Below are positions 1 through 11,000 of a DNA stretch of 51,767 nucleotides, one piece after another. This DNA comes from a bacterium (GTDB taxonomy: Bacteria > Patescibacteriota > Minisyncoccia > Phycocordibacterales > CAIZLB01). Location of the stretch: positions 77,211 through 128,977 of the forward strand of contig JAIXXV010000032.1 in assembly GCA_027490575.1 (NCBI GenBank), in the 5' to 3' direction. Position numbers and translations under genes: made by a program. Below the pieces are notes generated by a model. The model was not told the DNA's origin. It worked only from the letters and a program-made list of their open reading frames with translations, and ran no database searches. How positions within the stretch are numbered: position 1 is the first letter of the stretch; the number at the start of each line of letters is the position of its first letter.

Positions 1-524
1 CCCTTACTTTCAAGGCCTAGAATCTCATCGAACTTCTTTGGTTCGATTCCTTCCATCGGACATGCATCTATACCCTCTAGAGCACAGGCTTCAAGCATCA
101 TACCTAGTGCAATATAAACTTGTTTTGAAACCCATTCATGTCTTTGTTCTTGTGAAAGGTTTGACATACCACCGTTAATCATTTGAGAGAATCCTGACAA
201 ACTTTCTGGAGACACCTGTCTAGTATCTGCAATAGACTTCATATAATCTGCAACAGTTGTCTCGTCAATAACTGACTTTGCTGCCAAAACTATCAAATCA
301 GAAGCGTCAGTTATCTGAGGCTGACCCCATGCAACTTCTTTAAGTTTTTTCCTGATCTCTGGATCAACAACTCTTATAAATCCCCAAGCTTGAAGCCCGT
401 AAGACGAAGGTGAGAGTCTTGCTATTTCCAACACTGAATCTATTTGTTCTTTTGAAAGTTTTTTATTTGGATCAAAAACCTTTGTGGCATATCTCCAATT
501 TAGTGCTTGAATTATTTTATCCAT
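1..524 (-). CDS. Nitroreductase family protein (NfsB-like), C-terminus cut by window edge
   Basis: Manual translation of the minus strand from ATG at 524: MDKIIQALNWRYATKVFDPNKKLSKEQIDSVLEIARLSPSSYGLQAWGFIRVVDPEIRKKLKEVAWGQPQ..., a typical nitroreductase N-terminus. Absent from the ORF track because it runs off the edge. Confidence 0.85.
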   Translation of the reverse strand, partial: MDKIIQALNWRYATKVFDPNKKLSKEQIDSVLEIARLSPSSYGLQAWGFIRVVDPEIRKKLKEVAWGQPQITDASDLIVLAAKSVIDETTVADYMKSIADTRQVSPESLSGFSQMINGGMSNLSQEQRHEWVSKQVYIALGMMLEACALEGIDACPMEGIEPKKFDEILGLESK

Positions 525-545
525 ATTTGTATTTTGTAGTTATTA

Positions 546-800
546 TTATTGAACAATTGTTTCTGTAGTAACGTCGACTGTTGCCTCTGTTGTTGTCGCT
601 TCAGTTGTTGCTTCAGTCGTAGTATCAACTATTGCTTCTTCTGATGTTGCATCCATGATAGTTTCTTCTGCGTTAGGAGCACCGGCAGCAGGCATCATCT
701 CATTTTTTGATGAACTCATTACAACCCATACAACCAAAGCAAGTAATACTATTAGTCCGATAATTGCAGGTGTAGAAACTCCTCTTTGTAAATTTTTCAT
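546..800 (-). CDS. Small single-TM protein with Thr/Glu/Ala low-complexity tail
   Basis: 84 aa ORF; hydrophobic segment IIGLIVLLALVVWVVM followed by TTTEATTEATTTEATVDVTTET. Confidence 0.6.
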   Translation of the reverse strand: MKNLQRGVSTPAIIGLIVLLALVVWVVMSSSKNEMMPAAGAPNAEETIMDATSEEAIVDTTTEATTEATTTEATVDVTTETIVQ

Positions 801-962
801 TTATTTATATATTAATTAACAATGCATTGATTATAGACTTTATATTCAGTGATGTAAATTTGATTTTATGTCGTTTTTATAGCACCTTGATGTTTTTACA
901 TTAACAATGAGCTATATGTGGCATATAATATAAATATGTTTTAAACAGGTGATGAATTAATT

Positions 963-1241
963 ATGAATAATACTTCAATCCAATTCGCAATGAATAAGCC
1001 ACACATAATCGTATATACAAAAACTGGGTGCCCTTGGGGTACACAAGTATTGGATTTTTTAAAATCCAATAACCTCCCTTTTGAAGAAAGAAACATGAAT
1101 GATAATGATAGTTACAGAGTAGAAGCAATAGAAAAAACAGGTCAATGGAAATGCCCAACTATAGATATAGATGGACATATGCTGGCTGATTCTGATGCTG
1201 ACCAACTAAAAGAATATTTGACCAAAATTGAAGCTTTGTAA
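963..1241 (+). CDS. Glutaredoxin-like protein (single active-site Cys, CPWG)
   Basis: IIVYTKTGCPWGTQVLDFLKSNNLPFEERNM...GQWKCPTIDIDGHMLADSD fits the glutaredoxin fold pattern. Confidence 0.8.
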   Translation: MNNTSIQFAMNKPHIIVYTKTGCPWGTQVLDFLKSNNLPFEERNMNDNDSYRVEAIEKTGQWKCPTIDIDGHMLADSDADQLKEYLTKIEAL

Positions 1242-1247
1242 TACAGA

Positions 1248-2855
1248 ATGAAAAATACCTCAGAAAAAAATAAACTAATTGTATATTGGACCAGAAGAGA
1301 TTTTAGGCTCCATGACAACCCCGCCCTACACGAAGCTGTAAAATTATCACGCGCTGAAAATATACCTTTTCTACCTCTATATATACTTGAGGACTATATG
1401 CTTGAGGCAAATCCCCTATTTCAATTCGGGTATCCATCAAGATACTTCATATCGAAAGCCCTGCCTGAGTACTTGCACAAATTTTCTAAAAGCATGGTAC
1501 TAAGAGGTAAAGCAGCATCATTGCTAAAAAAACTATCTAAATCATTTGATATACAAATTTTTGTAAATGAAGATGTTCATCCAGACTTTTATAAACAAAT
1601 TGAAAAACTTAAATCTGCCGGTGTCAAAATCAATGTATTGACCGATGCGCTAACAATAGACAGAGATACACTAACGGGTACTGGAAATATGTATTCTGTT
1701 TTCACTCCATTTAAGAACAATGTATGGAGTAGCTTTATGAATTCAAAAACTTTTCCAAATGTCCATGGATTGAACGACGTACACAAAGGCGATGAAGAAA
1801 AGGTAAAGTTTTGCTCAAATGATTATTTAGAAGATATAAAGAAAGTCGTTAGGAAAAAGTTTGGTGAAAAATCTTACATAGACACCAGTGATGTAAAGTA
1901 TGAAGATCTTATAAAAATATTCTCAACTGAGCGCATTATCAAGGTCAGTAAGCACAAGATTGATCTTTCTAAGCACACTTCTCTACCGGACCTGAGTATG
2001 TGGTATTTTGATGAAGATACTGCTTTAGATATTTTTGATAAATATTTGAAATCTGGAAATATGAGTGAGTACAAGCAAAACAGAGATTCACTTGAAAAAG
2101 ATGTATCTGAAGAACTTATCAAAGGTATTAAACTATATGGTAAAACATCAAAGATGAGTGTTGCTCTTGCTTGGGGCTTAGTGTCACCTAGAACTCTGGT
2201 ACAAAAGATTAAAAAATACTTTGACCACGACTTTGCTGATGCCTTGTCTACAGATTCAGATCTCGGTGCAGTTACTTTTTTATCTGAGCTTATATGGAGA
2301 GAATTTTATAAATATTTGTACTTCCATAATCCAGAACTATCTGATACCGAATTCCAAGCTAAGTTTAGAGGAAAGATAGACTGGGTGGAAGACAAAGTTG
2401 CACTTGAAAGATTTATCGCATGGATAGAGGGTCGTACCGGATACCCGATAGTAGACGCGTCAATGAAGCAACTTGAAAAAACAGGCTGGATGCACAATCG
2501 CTCAAGGATGATAGTGGCGAGCATACTCACTAAGAACTTGGGAGTTGACTGGAGATGGGGGCAAGAGTATTTTAGATCTGTACTCATAGACCTTGATGAA
2601 GCTTCAAACAATGGTGGCTGGCAATGGGGCGCATCAGTAGGTGCAGATCCTAAGCCTATAAGAATATTTAACCCATCCTTGCAAGCAGACAATTACGATG
2701 CATCACATTCATACAGAGATAAGTGGCTGAATGATAGCAGTGGTGATGCAGGTTTTTTCAAACAAGAAACTGTCCCAATAATTGAACATAAGAAAGCCAG
2801 AGATGAGGCACTTGAGAGATATAAGCTAGGTGGAACAAAACCAAGAGATTACTAG
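1248..2855 (+). CDS. phrB: Deoxyribodipyrimidine photolyase / cryptochrome family
   Basis: N-terminal VYWTRRDFRLHDNPAL and C-terminal FAD-binding motifs WREFYKYL, GRTGYPIVDASMKQLEKTGWMHNRSRMIVAS, NNGGWQWGASVGADPKPIRIFNP. Confidence 0.93.
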   Translation: MKNTSEKNKLIVYWTRRDFRLHDNPALHEAVKLSRAENIPFLPLYILEDYMLEANPLFQFGYPSRYFISKALPEYLHKFSKSMVLRGKAASLLKKLSKSFDIQIFVNEDVHPDFYKQIEKLKSAGVKINVLTDALTIDRDTLTGTGNMYSVFTPFKNNVWSSFMNSKTFPNVHGLNDVHKGDEEKVKFCSNDYLEDIKKVVRKKFGEKSYIDTSDVKYEDLIKIFSTERIIKVSKHKIDLSKHTSLPDLSMWYFDEDTALDIFDKYLKSGNMSEYKQNRDSLEKDVSEELIKGIKLYGKTSKMSVALAWGLVSPRTLVQKIKKYFDHDFADALSTDSDLGAVTFLSELIWREFYKYLYFHNPELSDTEFQAKFRGKIDWVEDKVALERFIAWIEGRTGYPIVDASMKQLEKTGWMHNRSRMIVASILTKNLGVDWRWGQEYFRSVLIDLDEASNNGGWQWGASVGADPKPIRIFNPSLQADNYDASHSYRDKWLNDSSGDAGFFKQETVPIIEHKKARDEALERYKLGGTKPRDY

Positions 2856-2886
2856 CTAGTGACGCAAGTGCGCTTAATATTTAAAT

Positions 2887-4170
2887 CTATTGTAGACCAC
2901 AAGCACTGCTTCCTGCTACATACCCTGTAGTCCAGCAAAGTTGCAAAGAGTATCCACCTGAAGGTCTATTTATATGTAGTAAATCACCCGTTATGTAGAG
3001 ATTTCTGAACAGTTTTGATCTCATTGTCTTTGTATCTACTTCTTTAAGTGGTACTCCACCATCTGACACGACAGATCTCTCAAAGCCCATTAACCCTTCA
3101 ACAGTAAATGGCAAAGATTTGATAAGGTGAACAATAGTTTTTCTTTCTTCCTTAGAGATACTGTGAACTTTCTTTTCGCACATCTCTTTTCCAAGTAGTT
3201 TCTCTATACCAGGTGACATACCAGCTGGCACCATAAACTCTATGGCATTTTTAAGAAGTTTATTTTTGTAAGTATCAAAAACTTTAAGAACCTCCTTTTC
3301 AACTTTTGAAAAATCTGAGTTTGGATATATATCTATTGTACCCGTCACTTCACCAGCATGAAGTAGCGCACTTATTTCATTTGCAGAGTTTAGTATAAGT
3401 GGACCTGATAAACCGAAGTGTGTGAAAAGTATTCTTCCTGTTTTTGCAAATGATTTTTTACCATTTAGAAAAAAAGTTATTTTCATAGATATCAATGACA
3501 CGCCAGAAAGTATTTTTACCCATGACTCTTTGACCTTGATAGGCACAATGTTTGGGCTAGACTTTTCTACTCCATGACCCATCTTTTTTAGCCAGTTGAA
3601 TCCATCTCCAGTTGAACCAGTTTGAGAGGCTCCTAGTCCTCCGGTTGCAAATATAAACTGATCTGCAGTATACGAATCAGCTTTACATTTTACACTTGTT
3701 ACTAATCCATCTGAGAATTTTATATCTGTAACGGGTGAATTTGTTCTAACTGTAACTTTTCCATTTCTCGCATACTTGTCCATGATTTTAAAAACATCTA
3801 GCGCTTTTTGCGTCTTTGGAAATGCTCTTTTTTGAGCCTCGACTATAAGTGGAAGACCTCTCATTTCAAAGAAGTTGAATGTGTCTTGAACTCCAAACTG
3901 TGAAAATGGCGAAAACAGGAAATCCTTTGCCTTTCCGAATTTAGAAAGCAGTGCATGTATGTCAAATTCAGCATTAGTCACATTACACCTTCCGCCACCT
4001 GTAATCTTAAGCTTTTCACCCATTTTTGGGTTTTTTTCGAGTATTAGCACTGATTTACCAAGCTCAGCAACGCGCCCTGCCGCCATCATGCCAGATGAGC
4101 CGCCGCCCACTACTATAACGTCAAAATGGTTCTTTGAGCGCTCTTTATGTGATTTTGATTCGTATGCCAT
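2887..4170 (-). CDS. HI0933-family NAD(P)/FAD-dependent oxidoreductase
   Basis: FDVIVVGGGSSGMMAAGRVAELGKSVLILEKNPKMGEKLKITGGGRCNVTN and C-terminal YITGDLLHINRPSGGYSLQLCWTTGYVAG. Start set at the internal Met MAYESK; the ORF extends to 4221. Confidence 0.9.
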   Translation of the reverse strand: MAYESKSHKERSKNHFDVIVVGGGSSGMMAAGRVAELGKSVLILEKNPKMGEKLKITGGGRCNVTNAEFDIHALLSKFGKAKDFLFSPFSQFGVQDTFNFFEMRGLPLIVEAQKRAFPKTQKALDVFKIMDKYARNGKVTVRTNSPVTDIKFSDGLVTSVKCKADSYTADQFIFATGGLGASQTGSTGDGFNWLKKMGHGVEKSSPNIVPIKVKESWVKILSGVSLISMKITFFLNGKKSFAKTGRILFTHFGLSGPLILNSANEISALLHAGEVTGTIDIYPNSDFSKVEKEVLKVFDTYKNKLLKNAIEFMVPAGMSPGIEKLLGKEMCEKKVHSISKEERKTIVHLIKSLPFTVEGLMGFERSVVSDGGVPLKEVDTKTMRSKLFRNLYITGDLLHINRPSGGYSLQLCWTTGYVAGSSACGLQ

Positions 4171-4257
4171 ATATCTGTAGTTAGTAATTAGCAGTTTATA
4201 CGTAATACGCATTAAATACAAGCCTTTGACAAGTACCCTGCTCTGCCCCCTAGATTT

Positions 4258-5397
4258 CTACTTTAACGATGGTAGAACCACCGCCACCTCTGTACCCTTA
4301 GACACTTCGCTTGTCAGAGATACACTTCCACCATATTGCTCTATGATTTGCTTTGCAATGGGTAGGCCAAGTCCTGTACCTTGTGATCTAGCATGTGAAG
4401 CTTTATAAAATCTATCAAATACTTTCGGTAAATCAGCTTTTGCAATACCAACACCTGTATCTTTAACCAAGATCTTAATCTTGTAACCTGTTTGCTGTAT
4501 AGACACAGAGATGTGACCACTCTCCTGTGTATATGAAATTGCATTCTGAATTATATTCTGCAAAGCTCTCTCGATACTGTTGTAATGCCCTAATACCTTA
4601 TATGTTTTTTGATTATCTGCTTCAAAAGTAAACCTTTGTGATTTCAATTCTGATAATTTTCGATTTTTATCACAAAGAGCCTGTACCAAATCCTTAACAT
4701 CAATCACTTCACTATTTTTATTCTCAAATTGATTATAGTCAGAAAAACTATTATCACTTCTAGCAAGTAGTAATAGATCTGAAACAAGAGATGACATTTT
4801 ATCTATTTCCTCTAGATTACTCTTAAGTGTGTTTCGATATTCCTCCTTTTCACAATCTCCATTTAAAGTACCCGTCAGCGCAACCTCTGTCTCAGTTTTC
4901 ATGATTGCTAATGGTGTTCTAAGGTCATGCGATACATCAGCAACAAACCTTTTTTGCTCTTCAAGTGCTTTTCTAACAGGTCTCAATGTTCTACCTGCAA
5001 GTACCCAACTAAGTGCTATGACCAAAAGAAGTAGAAAAGTGTCTACTGATATAATAAGAGTCTTTATAGCTTTGCTTGCCTCAGCATATTCTCTCTCATG
5101 CATTTGATTTATGCGATCAAAGCTTATTTCAAATTTAGAATCTGTAGGAAACTCCTTTCTAAAAACTTCTGTACGACCTATCTGCCTTCGCAATATAGCC
5201 TGCATACTCCTATCTACTTCTGTTATCAAATATGTACTAAAAAGACCGATGATAATAACCATAAAAAGAACATAGTAAAAAGTTAGCTTTAAGCGTGCAC
5301 GAAAAAATACGTCTTTTCTTTTTCTCCAGGCACTTGAAATAGCTTTACCTATTGAGTCTGTAACCGATGCCATGTACTGTTTCAATGATAGCTTCAT
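4258..5397 (-). CDS. Membrane sensor histidine kinase
   Basis: H-box VADVSHDLRTPLAIMKTETEVAL; N-box NIIQNAISYTQ; G-boxes DTGVGIAKADLPKVFDRFYK and GTGLGLPIAKQIIEQYGG; two N-terminal TM segments. Confidence 0.93.
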   Translation of the reverse strand: MKLSLKQYMASVTDSIGKAISSAWRKRKDVFFRARLKLTFYYVLFMVIIIGLFSTYLITEVDRSMQAILRRQIGRTEVFRKEFPTDSKFEISFDRINQMHEREYAEASKAIKTLIISVDTFLLLLVIALSWVLAGRTLRPVRKALEEQKRFVADVSHDLRTPLAIMKTETEVALTGTLNGDCEKEEYRNTLKSNLEEIDKMSSLVSDLLLLARSDNSFSDYNQFENKNSEVIDVKDLVQALCDKNRKLSELKSQRFTFEADNQKTYKVLGHYNSIERALQNIIQNAISYTQESGHISVSIQQTGYKIKILVKDTGVGIAKADLPKVFDRFYKASHARSQGTGLGLPIAKQIIEQYGGSVSLTSEVSKGTEVAVVLPSLK

Positions 5398-6016
5398 TTT
5401 TCTTTTGTATTTTCTTTCTTAGGTTCTTTATATGTGCATCTACAACATTACTTGAGGATTCTGCAGAGAAGTCCCAAACATGTTGCATTATCTGATCTCT
5501 TGTTAAAACCTGGTTGGGGTTTCTCAAACAATACTCTAGTATAGCAAATTCTTTAGAGGTTAAATCTACTCTCTTTTTATCTTTTGTCACAAGGTGTTTA
5601 ACAGTATCGAGTACAATATCACCTACTTTTAATTCAGTAATAATTGACTGGTTCGGTCTTCGAAGAAGTGCGGATACACGTGCGACCAATTCATCAAATG
5701 CAAATGGTTTTACAAGATAATCATCTGCTCCGGCGTCTAACCCTTGCACTCTATCTTCTATGGCATCTTTTGCTGTTAGCATAAGTATTGGCAAAGAAAC
5801 ATTCATCTTACGAAGTGTCTGACAAATGATCATACCGTCGAGGTTTGGTAACATACGATCAAGTATAAGTAGATCATACTGATGATGGTCGTGCTCGAGT
5901 CGTCTCATAGCTTGCCCTCCATCATATATAACATCAACAGCATAGCCCTTTTGCTCAAGGCCTTTTTTGATAGAGTCTGCTAGTTTTTGTTGATCTTCTA
6001 CTATAAGTATTCTCAT
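5345..6016 (-). CDS. OmpR/PhoB-family response regulator, partner of the overlapping kinase
   Basis: MRILIVEDQQKLADSIKKGLEQKGYAVD...LLILDRMLPNLDG...DAGADDYLVKPFAFDELVARV plus winged-helix DNA-binding domain. Confidence 0.95.
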   Translation of the reverse strand: MRILIVEDQQKLADSIKKGLEQKGYAVDVIYDGGQAMRRLEHDHHQYDLLILDRMLPNLDGMIICQTLRKMNVSLPILMLTAKDAIEDRVQGLDAGADDYLVKPFAFDELVARVSALLRRPNQSIITELKVGDIVLDTVKHLVTKDKKRVDLTSKEFAILEYCLRNPNQVLTRDQIMQHVWDFSAESSSNVVDAHIKNLRKKIQKKNEAIIETVHGIGYRLNR

Positions 6017-6114
6017 GCCTATATGATGAATTTAAATTATGAATTTTTAGTGATGATAAAAGTAGTTAGCAGTTGTTAGTTAACAGATAACAGGTGGCGA
6101 GTAGCGAGTAGCGG

Positions 6115-6906
6115 TTATATTTTCTTGAAGATCATCGTACCATAATCCTTGTATAGATTTAGCTTTAATTCGTCACCTGCTATGACATAAGAACTCGTTA
6201 GTGATAGCTGTCTAGAGTAGTCTGCTTCTTTTGATCCTTCACAATACATCATTGTTTGGACAAAAGGTCCAAAACTCAAAACCTCACCATCCAATACATA
6301 GTTTCCACCAAGTGAATTACAATCAGTTGTACTTTGTACGCTTTTATCTGATTTTAATGTAAGTACAAATTTGTTTCCGGCAGGTGCTTGAACAGCGGCT
6401 CCGGTTGAAAGAGTGGTCTTTACCCATGACCATTTTGTGCCAACTAGAGCGTAGTTATTTTGTATAGGGTTTAGATTAGAGTTGTTCGCATTAACAAGAC
6501 ATGCATTCAGTGTAGAAGTTTGTGTCCAACCACAAGAACCATTAGCCTGCCTTTCGCAAACTGCAGATCTGTAACATGCATACTCTTCTCTGTACTCACA
6601 AGTAGACATAATATCTTTTTGATCACTACATATATGACCACTACATCCTCCTACAAAACATCCACCCGATACCTGGGAATTTGTTCCTGAGTTCGTATCA
6701 GGATTTGTAGAAGTGCCGTCAAGATTAGTAGATCCATTTGTACTAGTCCCAAACCCTCCATCTGTAGGATTAGTGGAACTAGAAACATTTATACTATCAA
6801 TAACGCTGATCTGCTTAAATCGATTGACTGAGAAATCTAAAGTCCAAATGACTATTGCAAGTAATACAAGTACACCTAGAGTCTTAAGTAGAAAAGTTGT
6901 TTTCAT
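6115..6906 (-). CDS. Membrane-anchored/secreted protein with eight-cysteine cluster plus META (HslJ-like) domain
   Basis: N-terminal TM; CFVGGCSGHICSDQKDIMSTCEYREEYACYRSAVCERQANGSCGWTQTSTLNACL contains eight Cys; C-terminal GTKWSWVKTTL...GNKFVLTLKSDKSVQSTTDCNSLGGNYVL...MMYCEGSKEADY is META-like. Confidence 0.78.
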   Translation of the reverse strand: MKTTFLLKTLGVLVLLAIVIWTLDFSVNRFKQISVIDSINVSSSTNPTDGGFGTSTNGSTNLDGTSTNPDTNSGTNSQVSGGCFVGGCSGHICSDQKDIMSTCEYREEYACYRSAVCERQANGSCGWTQTSTLNACLVNANNSNLNPIQNNYALVGTKWSWVKTTLSTGAAVQAPAGNKFVLTLKSDKSVQSTTDCNSLGGNYVLDGEVLSFGPFVQTMMYCEGSKEADYSRQLSLTSSYVIAGDELKLNLYKDYGTMIFKKI

Positions 6907-6927
6907 TATATTAAGTATTATTAAATA

Positions 6928-7530
6928 TTATTGACCTTCTGTAACGTTACTTCTAGTAAATGATATCTTTCCTACCTCAGGTATTTTAAGAGTAAGTGTA
7001 TTTAGACCAACATCGTATGATGATACTTTTTTAAAATCATTTACAAAAGCAACCTCTTTTGAACCTTGGCAGAATTTTTTAGTTGAAGAAATATCTGAAA
7101 CTGAAATCTGTCCAGCTGATGCAAACTCTGCATTTTCAGTTGAAGTAGCATTTGAAGTAGAAGGAGTAATACTATATTTAGCAGAAACATCATTACAATC
7201 AGTCTTAAGTGTTGCTGACATAGAAGTATTTAGAGATAGAACAAAATCACCTGCTTTAGCTGGTACAGATGGCGCCCAGCCACTTTTATCATATGTAGTT
7301 TTTGTCCAAATCCATTCTCCGCTTATAGACATTAGACCTCTTTGCATTATGACTTCCTCAGGAGAAAGCGTATTAACACTTGAGCCATTAACATCAGCCC
7401 CTATTTGAGTTATGCGTCCAGGGGCTTTACTTGTAGCCGAATTTATAATAATCAAAATAACTGCAACAGTGATAATGCCGATAAAAATATAAAATTTATT
7501 ATCTGACAACTTTTTAAAAATGGTTTTCAT
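6928..7530 (-). CDS. Membrane-anchored META-like domain protein, paralog of 6115..6906
   Basis: N-terminal TM; SGEWIWTKTTYDKSG...GDFVLSLNTSMSATLKTDCNDVSAKYSI...KKFCQGSKEVAFVNDFKKVSSYDV aligns by eye with the neighbouring META domain. Confidence 0.72.
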   Translation of the reverse strand: MKTIFKKLSDNKFYIFIGIITVAVILIIINSATSKAPGRITQIGADVNGSSVNTLSPEEVIMQRGLMSISGEWIWTKTTYDKSGWAPSVPAKAGDFVLSLNTSMSATLKTDCNDVSAKYSITPSTSNATSTENAEFASAGQISVSDISSTKKFCQGSKEVAFVNDFKKVSSYDVGLNTLTLKIPEVGKISFTRSNVTEGQ

Positions 7531-7694
7531 GGGGTAGATTATATCTCAAAAAATGGCTAATAACAAGCAGATTTATGGCATATGAGATATTCATTTATTA
7601 TTCATCTTGAAAATTGATAATTATCTTGCTGTCGAATTCAGACACAGCATTATCCAAATTACTAAGCACAATTATATTTAATTAAATAAATAAA

Positions 7695-7946
7695 ATGACA
7701 AAAAAAGCTAAAAGAAGAGATATCATAATAGCAGTTATTGGTGTATTAGGATTAATGCTAACTACAACCAACTTTGCTTCCGCGCAATCTATAGGTACAA
7801 GTAGCGTCATCAGGAATTCACCATCTCAAAAGAGTTCACAGAGGATGGCAAATCATAAGAAGCCGGCCAGATCTACCAGCTTTAGGAAAGAAAGAAGTGA
7901 AAGTAGAAATCACAAAAACAGAGAAGCCTGGATCAACAGTAGATAG
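7695..7946 (+). CDS. Small secreted basic protein, unknown function
   Basis: 83 aa; signal-peptide-like IIIAVIGVLGLMLTTTNFASAQS followed by a basic, Ser/Arg-rich mature region. Confidence 0.5.
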   Translation: MTKKAKRRDIIIAVIGVLGLMLTTTNFASAQSIGTSSVIRNSPSQKSSQRMANHKKPARSTSFRKERSESRNHKNREAWINSR

Positions 7947-8013
7947 CTACACGAGGTTCTACATCACCCTCCAATCCGCTCACAGAAGTAATTATTAATT
8001 CTTATCAGAATGA

Positions 8014-11000
8014 CTATTTGAGTAAATCTTCCTCAAATTGCTTTATACCCTTAAGACTCGCGTCGTAGTTCTTAGACACATCAGGGAAATCTAGATTCTT
8101 GATTTTATTGAAAACGACAAATGCCAATTTTTTGGTCTTTTCGTATTCTTGAGGGTCTATATTCAGCGTCAGCTCAATAGTTTCATTGGCTTTGTTAAAT
8201 TTTACAGGCTCAACAAAATCCAATGTACCACTATTTACCTTTGCATATCCATAATCCTTTGAATTTTCAACTAAAATCTTGTAGAACATGAGTTGTCTAG
8301 AATACTCATATGCCTTTATCTTTTCATATTCTGCTTTACCGGACCAATCTTTGAATGCTTTACCTGTCTTATAATCATAAACTCTAAATTCTGAACCAGA
8401 GACCTTTTGAATTTTATCTATCTTACCTGTGAGATGTGCATCAAAGACTTCGACACCATCATTTAGTGAATTACTTTTACTAGATGTTGCATCTTGCAAC
8501 GACGAAGCTTTTAGACCGAAATCGGAAGCAGGTACAATGACTCCTTGATTTTTGAAGTTTACCTCAAGCAAATCAGTACTTGATAAATCATTTATCTTTT
8601 TATCATAGTATATTGATAATGATTCTGTACCCTTTTGGATATATGTCTCAAAATCACTCTTAGTCATTCTCTCATTCATGAGAAATGTTTTAAACCATGA
8701 CAAAAACTCTTCTTTAATTGGTAGTGAACCTGCAGACTTCAAGTGTATACCCGCCTTCTCCATTGTACTGTGAACAGCTGTACCGTAAGAACCAGATGGA
8801 CTTTTAGCTTGAGGAAATCTCAGTAGGTTTTGCTCCAAGAAAAGTTGTGGCCCACCCTTTACTACATTGAGGTAGTTATTTAGATGTGTCACCGAAAGCT
8901 GATAGTTGTCCAATACTGATTTCAATAGCATTGATTCTTGATCCAAAAATGGCGGTGTGTGGTATAGAAGCCACGAAGCAGTGAGAAGCTCATGAGTTTC
9001 TGGTGTATAGCTTTTGTTGAAGATTTCTTCATCTCCTGATTCTGGAGCGTAAAGCTTTTGAAGAAGCGCATTTTCCATATCTTGATCAGAAGTCAAAAAA
9101 CGCAAAGTTGAAGACTCTTTTCCGTCATCCTTAACTTTGTATGAAGTTATATACAAATGACTCTTTGCTCGAGTAAGTGCCACATAGAAAAGTCGGAGTT
9201 TATCATCATCTGAATCACCTGCTGGCTCGACTGGTAGGTTTATAGGCAGTGAAATGGTTTTACCCTTGGTCTTACCTGCCCAAACATCGTCCGTAGCAGA
9301 AAGTACAAAAACAGTATCAAATTCCAATCCTTTTGACTTATGAGCTGAAAGAAGGTTTACCGCATCTCTAGCATTCACAAAAGGACTTTGGTCATTGAGC
9401 GATATATTGTTATTTTTATGTATATCAACGAACTCAACCAAATCATTGACGTTTAGATTTTCATTGGCACCAGCTTTACCCTTATATTCTCGAAGCGCTT
9501 GCACAAACACCCTAAGGCTAGACAAAAAAGATATATACTCGGCTCTTGCATGCTCAAACTTTTCTTTACTGAAATAGTATTGTTTAAATGGGCTGACAAA
9601 TGCACTTTCAGATTGGCTACCGATAACATTCACCGCATCATCAATATCTGATAAATCATCATCTTCATTTTCTTTTAATATGCTTACGTGAGCACCGATA
9701 ACCCAATCAAGTATTTTTTCCAAAGGCTCTGAGTTTGATTTTTCACCCATCTCTATCAGAAAATGTGCAATATTTTTGACTTTGACATCAGACGAATTGA
9801 CCATAGTTTCAAGCCAACTAACCCTATCCTCATAAGACTTCTTTGATATTGACCATATCGCCATACGCGGTAATTCCCAAAACGGAAATGCTAGTATCTC
9901 TGGTAGATATTCGTCTGCCTCAGCCATATCTTTTCTACCAATAGAATTCAAAAACCTTGCCATCAATATCAACTGCATTATGTGGGGTTGATTGAAAACA
10001 TTTTGCTCACGCTCGTACTTGATAGGAACACCTGCACCTTGCATGTATGGCACCAAAGACTCTAGCTGTTTGTGCCTTTTAGATATAACTGCAATGTCCG
10101 ATGGCTTTGTACCCTCTTCTATCAACCTCTTTATACGTCTTGATACGTAGTGGAGCTCGTGCAAACTAGTATCAAAAACTTTATGAACTATTGAACCTTT
10201 CTTTATCTCTGGATTTGAAGAGACTAAAGTCTTTTCTAGTTGTGGCAACAGGTTTTCAAGTCTATGCTCTCCTTTCCTAATTATATGTGTGGCAATATCT
10301 AGAATATCCTGAGTTGAACGATAGTTGGACGTCATGTTTACCACTGCCACATCAGTAAATGCAGTCTTGAAGTTTAGAATATTTGAAAGCTCTGCACCTT
10401 GGAACTTGTACACAGCCTGATCATCATCCCCTACCACCATGATATTCGGACGACCTTCGTAAACAGGAGCATCAGCAATCATTTTGATAATACGCATTTG
10501 CGCATTGTTTGTATCTTGGAACTCATCCACAAGTAGATATTGGAATTGCTCTTGTAGCTCATTTCTCAGACGTGGATTGGTGTCTATGGCATTTATCAAA
10601 TCAAGAATCATATCGTCAAAATCAAACAAAGCTCTTTGATGCATCAACTCTCTGTATTGTTTGTAAATCTTTGCAACACTTTCCAGTTTTTCTAGATCAA
10701 AATAATCGCTAAAGACTTTGTTTCCTGAATCATCTTTTTTAAACCAATTTGATTTCCATTTTGAAACTGCTTCATTTTTCCCTGTCTCTTCTACTTGTAT
10801 CAATGCTTCTTCTAGTGATATAGAGACCGCATGAAAAACAGATGGAAAACCTGTTTTGGTGTATATAGGTTGATTACTCTCGGCTTCTTGTTTCCTGAGT
10901 TCTAGTATAGCTGATTTCAACTCTTCGATAACAGCTTTTGAAACTGTCTTTTCAATGGTCGGAGCGAGAATATCATTTACAATCTGTATGTTTTTTTTGT

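Noticed and set aside
961-1158. Minus-strand ORF opposite the glutaredoxin-like gene
   Set aside because: The plus-strand frame has clear glutaredoxin motifs; the antisense ORF is Cys/Leu/Tyr-rich noise.
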